Positions 7,334 through 14,651 of a stretch of 15,659 nt of DNA are shown piece after piece. A model generated the notes under the pieces. The model did not search any database and was not told where the DNA came from. It saw only the letters and a program-made list of their open reading frames with translations. The stretch comes from Vulcanimicrobiota bacterium (lineage in GTDB: Bacteria; Vulcanimicrobiota; Xenobia; Xenobiales; JADMJV01): the NCBI GenBank assembly GCA_023447635.1, contig JAEXNA010000004.1, forward strand, positions 1 to 15,659, read 5' to 3'. How positions within the stretch are numbered: the stretch's first letter is position 1; each line of letters begins with the position of its first letter. Made by a program: the position numbers and the translations under genes.

Positions 7334-9574
7334 GACGGGGACCGGGGTCAGTTCTCTCTGCAGCTCCGTGGCCAGCTCGTCGAGTTCGACCTCCAGGCGG
7401 GCCAGCGCGCTGACGCACTCGCCCACCGGCGCGCTCTCCGCCAGCATCGCCTCTAGCCGAACCGCCAGCTCCGCTGCCGGCTCGGCGGCGAGGCTCAGCA
7501 GCGTCCCTTTCAGGGTATGCGCCTCGCGGGCCGCCTGGGCGAACTCTGCCCCGTGCAGCGACGTGCGCAACTTCTCGAGCTGCGCCGGCCCGCTGCTCAA
7601 ATACAGCTCGACGATCTTGCGCAGATTCTCTTCCCGCCGGCCCACCCGCCCGAGCAGCGCCTCGCGGTCGAATCTCGCCCCCGAGCCCGACGCGCCCGAG
7701 CCCGACACCCCCCCGGCCGACGAAGCGCCCGCAGCCAGAGGCGCCCGGTACGGCACGCCCGCCTCGACGGCCCGCGACCGCTCGATCTCTTTCCAGCGCT
7801 CCTGGAACACCTGGGGCGACACCGTCGTCGACACCGTAGCCCAGAGCTGAGTCTCGTTCAGGGGCTTGGTCAGATAGCCGTCCATCCCCGATTCCAGACA
7901 GCGCTCGCGGTCGCCCTTCAGAGCATGCGCCGTCAGTGCCAGAATCGGCGTCCGGTCGCCGCCAGCGCTGCCCTCGAGCAAACGGATCTCGCGCGTCGCC
8001 TGCAAACCGTCCATTACCGGCATCTGGACGTCCATCAGAACCAGGTCGAAAGGAAACACCTCGAACATGCTCAGCGCCTCTTCCCCGTTGGCCGCCACCT
8101 TCACGTCGTGGCCGTAGCTCTTGAGCATCATCCGGGCCAGGTTCTGATTGACCACGTTGTCTTCGACTAACAGCACGCGCAGCGGGGGGATCCCTCGCTG
8201 CTGTTCGGGAGCCGCCTCGGACGACTCGGAAGCCGGCAGCAAAGCGTTCCACAGTTCGGATTGGCTGACCGGTTTGCCCAGCAGCTGAACGCCAAACTTG
8301 CGATGGTATGGAAGCGAGTCGTCACGCAACTCCTGACCGACGAGCGAAATCAGTCGTGAAGAGGACGCCTTGTGGTAAAGCGCAACCTCGTCGCCGGGCA
8401 GATCAGCGTCGAGGATCACGGTATCGTAGCTCTGGCGCCCGAGCGCCTCTGAGGCTTCCTCTAGAGAAGCCACCAGGGCCGGCTTGATCCCCCAGTGACG
8501 CAGCATCTCACCCACCTGCCCCAGCAGCGCCGCGTCCGCCCCCGCCAGCAGTACCGACTGACGCGAAACCCGCGTCGCCACCGCCTCGGCCAGACCTTCG
8601 ACCGAACCTTCGTGAACGGCCAGCGGCAGGGAGAAGTGGAAGGTCGAACCGCGGCCCAGCCGGCTATCCAGCCAGGTCCGGCCGCCCATCAGTTCGACCA
8701 GTTGGCGAGTAATGGTCAGCCCCAGCCCGGTCCCCTCGTGACGACGGGTGGTGCTGGCATCGACCTGATGATACGGCTCGAAAACCAGGTCGGCCTGGTC
8801 GGCCGGAACTCCGGGGCCCGTGTCGCTGACCGAGAAGCGGACCCAGGTCGCCTCGCCTTCCCCCTGGTCGCCACTCACCGTCAGCGACACCTCGCCGCGC
8901 TCGGTAAACTTGACCGCGTTGTCGAGCAGATAGCTCAGGCATTGCCCGATACGGGGAGCCGAACCGACCAGGAACTCGGGGAGCAAGAACTCGACCCGGT
9001 AGGTCAACTGCAAATCCTTACGGCGAGCCCGCGAAAGATGAGCCTTGATCTGAGCGTCCACCGTGTCGCGCAGGTCGAACGGTGCCAGAGCGCAGTCTAG
9101 CACGCCGGCCTCCAGCTTCGAGTGGTCAACGAGGTCGGTGATGGTCGCGGCCAGTTTGTCGGCCGAGCCCATTACCGACTGGGCGAAGGTACGCTGCTCG
9201 GGCGTCAACTCCGTGGTCATTAGCATCCGCGCCATACCCAGAACCCCGTTGATCGGAGTCCAGATCTCGTGACTCATATTGGCCAGCAGAAGTCCGCTGG
9301 AACGACGCTCGTCAGCTATCGCCACCGCCACTTCGGCGGCCAACTCCGGCTCCGCAGGTGCCGGCTTCTCCGACATGAGTAGCTCGATCGACGAAGGCGC
9401 CGGCTCGGCCGCCGGACGCAGCGCCCAGAGCAGCCCCGTGGCCGCAGCCACTCCAACACACCAGGCGAGCCCCGCCGAGGGGGCGCTGGGTAGGGAGGCA
9501 AAAACCGTCATCTGGGCCCCGAGAGCGACCCCCGAAGCCAGCGCTGCGGCTCCGCAACCTTTCCAAAGACTCAT
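7331..9574 (-). CDS. Hybrid sensor histidine kinase (HisKA-HATPase-pseudoREC-REC-HPt)
   Basis: A 747-residue phosphorelay kinase. Two hydrophobic N-terminal segments (about 6-27 and 33-51) leave almost no periplasmic loop, so it probably senses within or near the membrane, or through a partner. HisKA has SHEIWTPING with phospho-acceptor H102; Trp replaces the near-invariant Arg of the SHEIRTP box. The ATPase domain has its N box (DN at 218-219), DTGPG (251-255), FEPYHQ and GTGLGL (281-286). A first receiver (about 340-447) keeps D389 and K434 but lacks the N-terminal acidic pair (VLLAGADA), so it is probably inactive. The second receiver (465-582) is canonical: LLVEDN, D515, T548, K570. A C-terminal HPt (635-740) has H686 in AHTLKG. 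This is the BarA/ArcB-type architecture. Its ATG overlaps the TGA of the upstream HPt gene (ATGA), so translation is coupled. The last two codons and the stop lie in repeat B. Confidence 0.92.
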   Translation of the reverse strand: MSLWKGCGAAALASGVALGAQMTVFASLPSAPSAGLAWCVGVAAATGLLWALRPAAEPAPSSIELLMSEKPAPAEPELAAEVAVAIADERRSSGLLLANMSHEIWTPINGVLGMARMLMTTELTPEQRTFAQSVMGSADKLAATITDLVDHSKLEAGVLDCALAPFDLRDTVDAQIKAHLSRARRKDLQLTYRVEFLLPEFLVGSAPRIGQCLSYLLDNAVKFTERGEVSLTVSGDQGEGEATWVRFSVSDTGPGVPADQADLVFEPYHQVDASTTRRHEGTGLGLTITRQLVELMGGRTWLDSRLGRGSTFHFSLPLAVHEGSVEGLAEAVATRVSRQSVLLAGADAALLGQVGEMLRHWGIKPALVASLEEASEALGRQSYDTVILDADLPGDEVALYHKASSSRLISLVGQELRDDSLPYHRKFGVQLLGKPVSQSELWNALLPASESSEAAPEQQRGIPPLRVLLVEDNVVNQNLARMMLKSYGHDVKVAANGEEALSMFEVFPFDLVLMDVQMPVMDGLQATREIRLLEGSAGGDRTPILALTAHALKGDRERCLESGMDGYLTKPLNETQLWATVSTTVSPQVFQERWKEIERSRAVEAGVPYRAPLAAGASSAGGVSGSGASGSGARFDREALLGRVGRREENLRKIVELYLSSGPAQLEKLRTSLHGAEFAQAAREAHTLKGTLLSLAAEPAAELAVRLEAMLAESAPVGECVSALARLEVELDELATELQRELTPVPV

Positions 9575-9900
9575 CGAGCCGGCACAGCCAGAGCGAGTTT
9601 ATCGGCCATCTCCTCGACCATGCTGGCAACCTGGACAAACCGGGCCTCCAGAGCGGGCCCGGGAGCGGCCTGCTCCTCCATCGTCGCCAGGGTCTGCACC
9701 AGTTCGGGATAGCCGTAGTTGGCCACCGCGCCCTTCAAGGTGTGAGCGGCCCGCTCTACGTCGGCGGGCACCGCGCCGTCGACGGCGCTACGCAGGACGG
9801 CCAGTTGGCGGGGCCCTTCGCTCAGGAAAACACGAGCCAAGCGCTCGGCGAAGGCGGGGTTGGCGCCAAAGCGCTGCTGGAAGGTATCGAGGGTGTACAT
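9571..9900 (-). CDS. Stand-alone HPt phosphotransfer protein
   Basis: A 109-residue cytoplasmic histidine phosphotransfer protein. It is a four-helix-type sequence with AHTLKGA, placing the phospho-acceptor at H53, preceded by the usual FLSEGPRQLAVLRSAV helix. The ATG at 9900 is supported by GGAG five bases upstream on the minus strand. An in-frame extension to about 10113 is open, but it is Arg/Trp-rich, unlike any HPt N-terminus, and is rejected. The stop overlaps the kinase start by ATGA. Together they form a two-gene phosphorelay with two HPt domains, one free and one fused. The free HPt may carry phosphate to a response regulator encoded elsewhere, or compete with the fused domain (inference). 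No response-regulator output gene is visible nearby. Confidence 0.88.
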   Translation of the reverse strand: MYTLDTFQQRFGANPAFAERLARVFLSEGPRQLAVLRSAVDGAVPADVERAAHTLKGAVANYGYPELVQTLATMEEQAAPGPALEARFVQVASMVEEMADKLALAVPAR

Positions 9901-10268
9901 GTCATCTCCATCCCCCCGATCGGCTCCGTCGGTGTCGCAAAGGACCGCGGGCCAGCCTCCGCATCGTAGCGCGGACGCTCTTCGGAGGCAACCGGGATAA
10001 TCGGCCCGTGTCTCCCACAGCCGTCGCGATCGCTTCCGAAGCGCCGCCCATTCTCGTGAACCGTCCCAGCTCCTCTCTGAAGAATCAAGATCCCCAAGAA
10101 AACTTCGCGACACGTTCCACCGGGAGAGAAAACCAGTGCTCCACCAGGCTCAAATTAAGAAGTATTGATGGGGAGGCGCGATTCTGAGGAAGCTATTCTG
10201 AAGGCGCTTACCGAGCTGCACGTAGCTGAAGAATGACAACGTCAGAATCGATGGTGTCCGGACTGCGT

Positions 10269-10299
10269 AACGCCTACGGCTTGAGGAACGCCTACGGCT
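10269..10299 (+). repeat. Two direct copies of a 13-bp motif, 18 bp apart
   Basis: AACGCCTACGGCT occurs at 10269-10281 and again at 10287-10299, with similar flanks (GAGGAA follows each copy). Each copy contains the small inverted repeat GCC-TAC-GGC. The repeat lies within a short open frame (ATG 10233 to TGA 10301) reading ...LRNAYGLRNAYG, but that frame has no well-placed ribosome binding site. A pair of regulator-binding sites is as likely as a leader peptide. Confidence 0.6.
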
Positions 10300-10301
10300 G
10301 A

Positions 10302-10314
10302 GGAATCAGATTCC
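10302..10314. promoter_or_regulatory. Near-perfect dyad GGAATC-A-GATTCC
   Basis: GGAATC (10302-10307) and its exact complement GATTCC (10309-10314) are separated by one base, directly after the direct repeats. A second palindrome, ACTTAAGT, lies at 10319-10326. Compact dyads like this in a divergent control region are candidate operators for a dimeric regulator. No specific regulator can be named. Confidence 0.4.
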
Positions 10315-10392
10315 CTGGACTTAAGTTGGACGGAGTACTGAGGGTTTATCCCGCAGCCGGAGTGGCAATACCCTGAACCTGCTGGAACGACG

Positions 10393-10434
10393 CCCCCCAT
10401 CCGGGGGAGCACTCTGCTTAAGGATGTGCTAAGC
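10393..10434 (+). other. Two adjacent hairpins in the presumed 5' UTR of the Wsp-type operon
   Basis: CCCCC (10393-10397) pairs with GGGGG (10403-10407) around a five-base loop. GCTTA (10416-10420) pairs with TAAGC (10430-10434). Neither is followed by a T-run, so they are not simple terminators. If transcription starts upstream of about 10390, they would form part of a structured leader. They do not match any riboswitch consensus I can recall. Confidence 0.35.
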
Positions 10435-10567
10435 GGGCCGAAATTCCCATAGTGTGGACGAATCACGTCGTAAGAACCTTCGAAAAAGGGGGCGCGGCAG
10501 GCAGTCGTCCGAGCCTCCCGTCGCGAAGTAGCTCACGGGCTGAAGAGAACAAATGGGGGAGAAACCT

Positions 10568-10624
10568 ATGCTAGTCCTTACCGGCTTCAAGAAGCGCCGA
10601 CTCTCCGGGGAGGGTCGGAGATGA
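10568..10624 (+). CDS. Possible 18-residue leader peptide (begins MLVLT, as CsrA does)
   Basis: The frame reads MLVLTGFKKRRLSGEGRR and then TGA. It has an excellent ribosome binding site, GGGGGAG at 10555-10561, 6 bases before the ATG, better than most genes here. Its TGA (10622-10624) overlaps the ATG of the RedB-like gene (10621-10623) in an ATGA arrangement, the same coupling used inside the operon that follows. The first five residues equal the usual CsrA N-terminus, but nothing after them resembles CsrA. It could be a regulatory leader peptide, a csrA remnant or chance. An in-frame ATG at 10553 would give 23 residues, but it lies over the ribosome binding site of the shorter form. Confidence 0.4.
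   Translation: MLVLTGFKKRRLSGEGRR
10599..10616 (+). promoter_or_regulatory. Hairpin covering the ribosome binding site of the RedB-like gene
   Basis: GACTCTC (10599-10605) pairs with GAGGGTC (10610-10616), seven pairs with one T-G wobble and a four-base loop. The 3' arm overlaps the GGGGAGGG (10607-10614) that would serve the ATG at 10621. A ribosome translating the leader frame would melt this hairpin, which fits translational coupling. No measured structure supports it yet. Confidence 0.4.
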
Positions 10625-11259
10625 ACGATGGCCACCTGAAAAAAGTCAGCATCGCCCTGGGGATCGCCTCCTGGCTGCTAGCCGTGGTGGTCGGATTTAG
10701 CCTGCTGTTGCGCTACCAGTTCCAGCCCGGCCAGGCCGCCCAGGCGCATGCCCAGTGGCCCGGTTCCTCGCTCATCGCCCTCTCCCCCAAGCGGCCCACG
10801 CTGATCGTGGTGGCCCACCCTAAATGCCCATGCAGCAGCGCCTCGATCGACGAACTGGCGCGCCTGATGGCCAACTGCCAGGGCAAAGTCGAAGCCTACG
10901 TGCTGTTCATGCTGCCCAGCGAGGAGCGTGGCCGCACCACTCTGTCGAAGGAGGAATGGCAGAACACCCCCCTACGCCGACAGGCCCAGGCGATTTCGGG
11001 GGTCACCGTACTCAGCGACCCCAACGGACAGGAGGGCGACCGCTTCGGGGTCGCCACTTCGGGCAACGCGCTGCTGTACGCTCCCGACGGCCGCCTGCTT
11101 TTTGCCGGTGGCCTGACCGGTTCGCGGGGGCACAGCGGAGATAACGCCGGACGAGAAGCCCTGGAGAGTTGGATCCTCAACCATCAGGGCCCCCAAGAGA
11201 GCCCCGTTTACGGATGCGCTATGCACTCAGGAGAAGAGACATGTCAGACCAAGCCTTGA
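10621..11259 (+). CDS. RedB-like membrane-anchored thioredoxin-fold protein
   Basis: A 212-residue protein with one N-terminal membrane anchor (about 9-30, preceded by a Lys-Lys pair) and a soluble, probably periplasmic domain. It shows VVAHPKCPCSSASIDELARL (63-82), where a thioredoxin-like fold carries Cys69 and Cys71 as C-P-C and not the usual CxxC. It ends with FGVATSGNALLY (142-153), FAGGLTGSRGHSGDN (161-175) and SPVYGC (194-199). These blocks match the family annotated 'RedB' as I recall it; its biochemical activity is not established to my knowledge. A role in redox or metal handling is inferred from the fold and cysteines. Its last 19 bases overlap the start of the wspA-like gene, so it belongs to that operon and probably works with that receptor. 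Confidence 0.8.
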   Translation: MNDGHLKKVSIALGIASWLLAVVVGFSLLLRYQFQPGQAAQAHAQWPGSSLIALSPKRPTLIVVAHPKCPCSSASIDELARLMANCQGKVEAYVLFMLPSEERGRTTLSKEEWQNTPLRRQAQAISGVTVLSDPNGQEGDRFGVATSGNALLYAPDGRLLFAGGLTGSRGHSGDNAGREALESWILNHQGPQESPVYGCAMHSGEETCQTKP

Positions 11260-12932
11260 TGTTCGACGGTTACGACAACCCGCCGGGCCTCACCGCTAAT
11301 CCTACCGAAGAGGCCGCTCGCAACTCGACCGACCTGGAGGTGCGGGCGACCGCCCTGTTCCACCGCCATTTCGACAATACGGCAAGGCAGACCGACCGCC
11401 GGTTCGCCTTGCTTCTGGTCGTGCAGTGGCTGGCCGGTATCGGAGTAGCCCTGGTGGTCAGCCCCCGCACCTGGCTGGGCACTCAGAGCGAGCTGCATAT
11501 CCACGTGCTGGCCGCTATCTTTTTGGGCGGAGCGATCGTCGCGCTGCCCGTCCTGCTGGCCTCACTGCGGCCGGGGTGGAGCGGCACCCGCTACACCATT
11601 GCCGGCTGTCAGATGCTGATCTCGGCGCTCCTGATCCACCTGACCGGCGGACGTATCGAGACCCACTTCCACGTTTTCGGCTCGCTGGCGTTCCTCTGCT
11701 TCTATCGCGACTGGACCGTCTACATCCCCGCCACCCTGGTGGTCGCGGTCGACCACACCCTGCGCGGCCTGTTCTTCCCGCAGTCCGTCTATGGCGTGCT
11801 GGACCCGCAGCTCGCTCGCACCGTCGAACATGCCTGGTGGGTGGTGTTCGAAGTCAGCTTCCTGGTCTACCACTGCATGCGCAGCAACTTAGAGATGCGC
11901 GTCATGGCCCGCAGTCGGGCCAATCTAGAGCTGGCCAGCCTGAATATCGAGACCACCGTGGCCCAGCGCACCGGCGAACTCGAAGCCAGCCAGGAGCAGC
12001 TCCGTTCGACCGTCTCGACCTTGCAGACCATCATGCAGCAGGTCCAGCTGGCCGGAATCCAGGTTACCGGCGGAACCACGGCCATCGGCGCCACGGCCAA
12101 ACAGCAGCAAGCCAGCATCGCCCAGCAGGCGGCGGCCGCCAGCGAAATCATGGCCACCAGCCGAGAGATCTCGGCCACCGCCAAAGAGTTGGTAAACACC
12201 ATGGGCCAGGTAGCCAACTCGGCCGAAGAGACGGCCGTGCTGGCTCGCGGCGGCAACGACGCCCTGCGGCAGATGCAGTCGCGCATGGGCACCATGGTTG
12301 AAGCTTCCGGTAACATCGTCTCCAAGCTGGCCGTGCTCAGCGAGAAAGCCAGCAACATCAACAGCGTGGTGACCACCATCACCAAGGTCGCGGACCAGAC
12401 CAACCTGCTCTCGCTCAACGCCGCCATCGAAGCCGAAAAGGCCGGAGAGTACGGGCGCGGCTTCGGCGTGGTCGCGACCGAAATCCGCCGCCTGGCTGAC
12501 CAGACGGCCGTGGCCACCCTGGACATCGAGCGCATGGTCAGCGAGATGCAAAGCGCGGTGAACGCCGGCGTGATGGGCATGGACAAGTTCCGCGACGACG
12601 TGCGCCAGAGCGACGATGCCGTGCAGCTCGTGGTGCAACAGCTTGGTCGTATCACCGAGCGGGTGCAAGAGATGAGCCAGCGCTTCGACCAGGTCAACGC
12701 CGGGATGAAATCGCAGGCTCAAGGCGCCGGCCAGATCACCGACTCGATCGGCCAGCTTTCCGAAGCCGCCCAGCAAAATGCCGCTTCGGTTCGCGAGTTC
12801 GGCGAAGTGGTGCGAGAGCTCGAAGAGGCGACCCGCAAACTGCAAAGCACCGTCACCGCCTACCGCACCGTGGAAAGCCGCACTATCAGCGCTGCAGCCG
12901 CGCAGGCCCAGAAGGTTCTGGTGGGCGTTTGA
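11241..12932 (+). CDS. wspA: WspA-like methyl-accepting receptor with polytopic His-rich membrane domain
   Basis: A 563-residue receptor. Residues 1-50 are soluble. About six membrane segments follow (near 55-74, 86-108, 118-135, 143-157, 158-178, 197-213), with His at conserved-looking places: HIHV (86-89), LIHL (133), THFH (141-144), DH (172) and EH (197). No periplasmic ligand domain and no clear HAMP are seen; a short coiled coil (about 215-260) leads into the signalling domain. The hairpin tip ADQTNLLSLNAAIEAEKAGE (384-403), then VVATEIRRLADQTAVATLDIE, is the hallmark of WspA receptors. The tip binds the CheW-like and CheA-like proteins encoded downstream. The ATG at 11241 has AGGAGA at 11229-11234. 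A longer frame from 11169 lies within the RedB-like gene and is rejected. Pseudomonas WspA instead has two helices flanking a periplasmic domain. Confidence 0.92.
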   Translation: MSDQALMFDGYDNPPGLTANPTEEAARNSTDLEVRATALFHRHFDNTARQTDRRFALLLVVQWLAGIGVALVVSPRTWLGTQSELHIHVLAAIFLGGAIVALPVLLASLRPGWSGTRYTIAGCQMLISALLIHLTGGRIETHFHVFGSLAFLCFYRDWTVYIPATLVVAVDHTLRGLFFPQSVYGVLDPQLARTVEHAWWVVFEVSFLVYHCMRSNLEMRVMARSRANLELASLNIETTVAQRTGELEASQEQLRSTVSTLQTIMQQVQLAGIQVTGGTTAIGATAKQQQASIAQQAAAASEIMATSREISATAKELVNTMGQVANSAEETAVLARGGNDALRQMQSRMGTMVEASGNIVSKLAVLSEKASNINSVVTTITKVADQTNLLSLNAAIEAEKAGEYGRGFGVVATEIRRLADQTAVATLDIERMVSEMQSAVNAGVMGMDKFRDDVRQSDDAVQLVVQQLGRITERVQEMSQRFDQVNAGMKSQAQGAGQITDSIGQLSEAAQQNAASVREFGEVVRELEEATRKLQSTVTAYRTVESRTISAAAAQAQKVLVGV

Positions 12933-13381
12933 GCCTCTGGCTGATGCTCTCGATGGGCGAGGTGCGCTGCGCCTTGCCCGCCCAGGAGGTCGCCCGCGTG
13001 GTGCCCCGGGCCAGCCTGCACCCGGTCACCGGAATGCCCGACTACGTGGTCGGCCGACTCAGTCTTCACGGCCTCGCCGTGCCCGTGCTGGACCTCTGTC
13101 AACTGGTCCTGGGCCGACCCTGCTCGCCCGTCTACAGCACCCGGATCGTGCTGGTCCACTATCCCTACGACGGTCATAACGTGCTGCTCGGGCTGCTGGC
13201 CGAACGGGTCACCGAAGCCTCGCGCCGCGACCCTGCCGAGTTCCAGCCCAGCGTGCTGCGCCAGGGCGGATTTCTGGGCGACGTGGCCACCGAGCAAGGG
13301 CACCTGATCAACGCGCTCCGAGTGGCCGACCTGCTCTCGCCCGAACTGCGCGACGAACTTTTCGCCCCCCTGGGGTCGTAG
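12929..13381 (+). CDS. wspB: CheW-like coupling protein, first of two (WspB-like)
   Basis: A 150-residue CheW-fold adaptor. The N-terminal strands LMLSMGEVRCALPAQEVARV, the MPDYVVGRLSLHGLAVPVLDL block and the STRIVLVHY strand are typical of CheW. The alanine-proline after the first strands and the ALRVADLLSPELRDEL end resemble WspB. It joins the receptor tip to the CheA-like kinase in a cytoplasmic array. The start is a TTG whose last two bases are shared with the receptor's TGA stop (TTGA). An in-frame ATG at 12944 is the alternative. I prefer TTG because the same overlap geometry recurs at the other junctions. A 22-base gap separates it from the next gene. Confidence 0.87.
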   Translation: MSLWLMLSMGEVRCALPAQEVARVVPRASLHPVTGMPDYVVGRLSLHGLAVPVLDLCQLVLGRPCSPVYSTRIVLVHYPYDGHNVLLGLLAERVTEASRRDPAEFQPSVLRQGGFLGDVATEQGHLINALRVADLLSPELRDELFAPLGS

Positions 13382-13403
13382 CCGTGGGGGAAAACTGCCT
13401 GCC

Positions 13404-14651
13404 GTGGCGATAAAGTTGGAAGCCGTGCTGACCCTTCTGCGCCAGATCATGGGGCTGGACATCGACGTCATGGGGCGCCAGACGATGCGAGCCCTGATCG
13501 AAGGCCAGATGAAGGTCGAAGGGGTGACCGATGGGCGGACCTACGCCGGCCTGATCGCTTCTTCGCCCGGGCACCTGGAACGCCTGATCGACGCCGTGGT
13601 GGTCACCGAGAGCTGGTTTTTCCGCGAGCCGGACGCCCTGCGCCGGGTGGTCGAGCTGGCCGCCAAGCCGCGCAGTCACACCTTCCGTGTTCTCTGCCTG
13701 CCCTGCGCTGGTGGAGAGGAGGCCTACAGCCTGGCCATCTCGCTGATGGAGGCGGGGCTGGACGACTTCACCATCACCGCCTGCGACATCAGTGGGCAGG
13801 CGCTGAACAAAGCGCGGGAAGCCGTCTACGGCAAATACGCCTTTCGAGGTCGACGGCCGGACGGGATGACGGCCTATTTCCAACCGCTGGGACGGGGCCG
13901 CTTTCAGGTTCAGCCGGCCGTGCGCGGACGCGTCCGCTTTCGCCAGGCCAACGTAATGGAGGGACTACAGGAGCTGGACGGCACCTTCGACGCTATCCTC
14001 TGCCGCCATCTCCTGATCTATTTGACTCCCGAAGCGCGCAAGGCCGCCCTGGACCTGTTTGCCGCCAAACTGACCTCCGAAGGCGAACTGCTGGTAGCCG
14101 CCTGCGAGATGCCCACCCTGCTGCTGCCCGAGCGCAGCGACGAAAGCAGCACCGTGGCCATCGTCAAAGCCCGACCGACGTCGCCTCCCCTCTTCGATCC
14201 GCTCCCCCCCTCCCCCATCCTGACCTCTCCCCCTTCACCTTTCCCCGAACCAGAGCCCAGGACGCCGGAAACCGACGCCCCCGCCTCGCTCCCGCCTCCC
14301 TCGGCCGCCGAAGCGGAGCTGGCTCTGGCCCGGCAGCAGGCCGACGAGGGGAATTTGCAAGAAGCAGCCAACCACTGTGAAGAGTCGTTGCGTCGTCAGC
14401 CCACCAGCGGAGCCTACCTTTTGATGGGCGCCATCAAAGCTGCCCTGGGCGAGCATGACCAGGCCCAGATCATGGTGCGACGGGCCGTCTATCTCGACCC
14501 GCGCGACGTGGACGCCCTGCGTCACCTGGCCGTCTACGCCGAACGCGACGGTCGCGGCGACGTGGCTCAGGGGCTGCGCTACCGGGCGGCTCGAGCCGAA
14601 CGGGAAAAGGCGCGGCAATCCTCGGAGACTCGATGGGAGCGTAGTTCGTGA
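13404..14651 (+). CDS. wspC: CheR-type receptor methyltransferase with TPR domain (WspC-like)
   Basis: A 415-residue enzyme predicted to transfer methyl groups from S-adenosylmethionine to glutamates of the WspA-like receptor, setting its adaptation state. The CheR N-terminal helical region (1-75) ends in TESWFFRE (68-75). The SAM-binding motif LPCAGGEEAYSLA lies at 99-111, and DIS at 128-130 is the second SAM contact. CRHLLIYL (200-207) corresponds to the CRNxLIYF motif, with His in place of Asn. A Pro-rich linker (258-300, many PP and SP) leads to TPR-like helices (301-400, for example GAYLLMGAIKAALGEHDQAQ). The CheR-linker-TPR layout is the WspC signature. The start is a GTG at 13404. The stop overlaps the next GTG (GTGA). 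Confidence 0.92.
   Translation: MAIKLEAVLTLLRQIMGLDIDVMGRQTMRALIEGQMKVEGVTDGRTYAGLIASSPGHLERLIDAVVVTESWFFREPDALRRVVELAAKPRSHTFRVLCLPCAGGEEAYSLAISLMEAGLDDFTITACDISGQALNKAREAVYGKYAFRGRRPDGMTAYFQPLGRGRFQVQPAVRGRVRFRQANVMEGLQELDGTFDAILCRHLLIYLTPEARKAALDLFAAKLTSEGELLVAACEMPTLLLPERSDESSTVAIVKARPTSPPLFDPLPPSPILTSPPSPFPEPEPRTPETDAPASLPPPSAAEAELALARQQADEGNLQEAANHCEESLRRQPTSGAYLLMGAIKAALGEHDQAQIMVRRAVYLDPRDVDALRHLAVYAERDGRGDVAQGLRYRAARAEREKARQSSETRWERSS

Larger units (their letters stand above)
9901..10567. promoter_or_regulatory. Divergent control region between the phosphorelay and the Wsp-type operon
   Basis: About 670 bases with no convincing ordinary gene. Both flanking operons are transcribed outward, so promoters for both should lie here. 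From about 10080 to 10240 the sequence is distinctly less GC-rich (for example CAAATTAAGAAGTATTGATG), the likeliest place for the minus-strand promoter. From 10260 to 10560 short inverted and direct repeats crowd together, including those listed separately and CCCGT (10517-10521) pairing with ACGGG (10535-10539). I found no clear sigma-54 site and no -35/-10 pair good enough to assign. The density of structure fits either operator sites or a long structured 5' UTR for the Wsp operon. Confidence 0.5.

Noticed and set aside
7284..8252. Second minus-strand frame over the kinase C-terminal half
   Set aside because: It is an Arg/Gly-rich shadow of the receiver and HPt coding sequence that runs out through the repeat array.
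9901..10113. N-terminal extension of the HPt protein
   Set aside because: The frame is open, but the residues are Arg/Trp/Ser-rich and unlike HPt proteins. The ATG at 9900 has a good GGAG site.
9279..10187. Plus-strand open frame of about 300 codons across the HPt gene
   Set aside because: It is antisense to the kinase and HPt genes with Arg/Pro/Ser-rich composition and no domain.
10200..10620. c-di-GMP (GEMM) riboswitch, 6S RNA, SRP RNA, RNase P RNA or tmRNA
   Set aside because: I looked for the conserved core motifs of each and found none. The hairpins present do not match their layouts.
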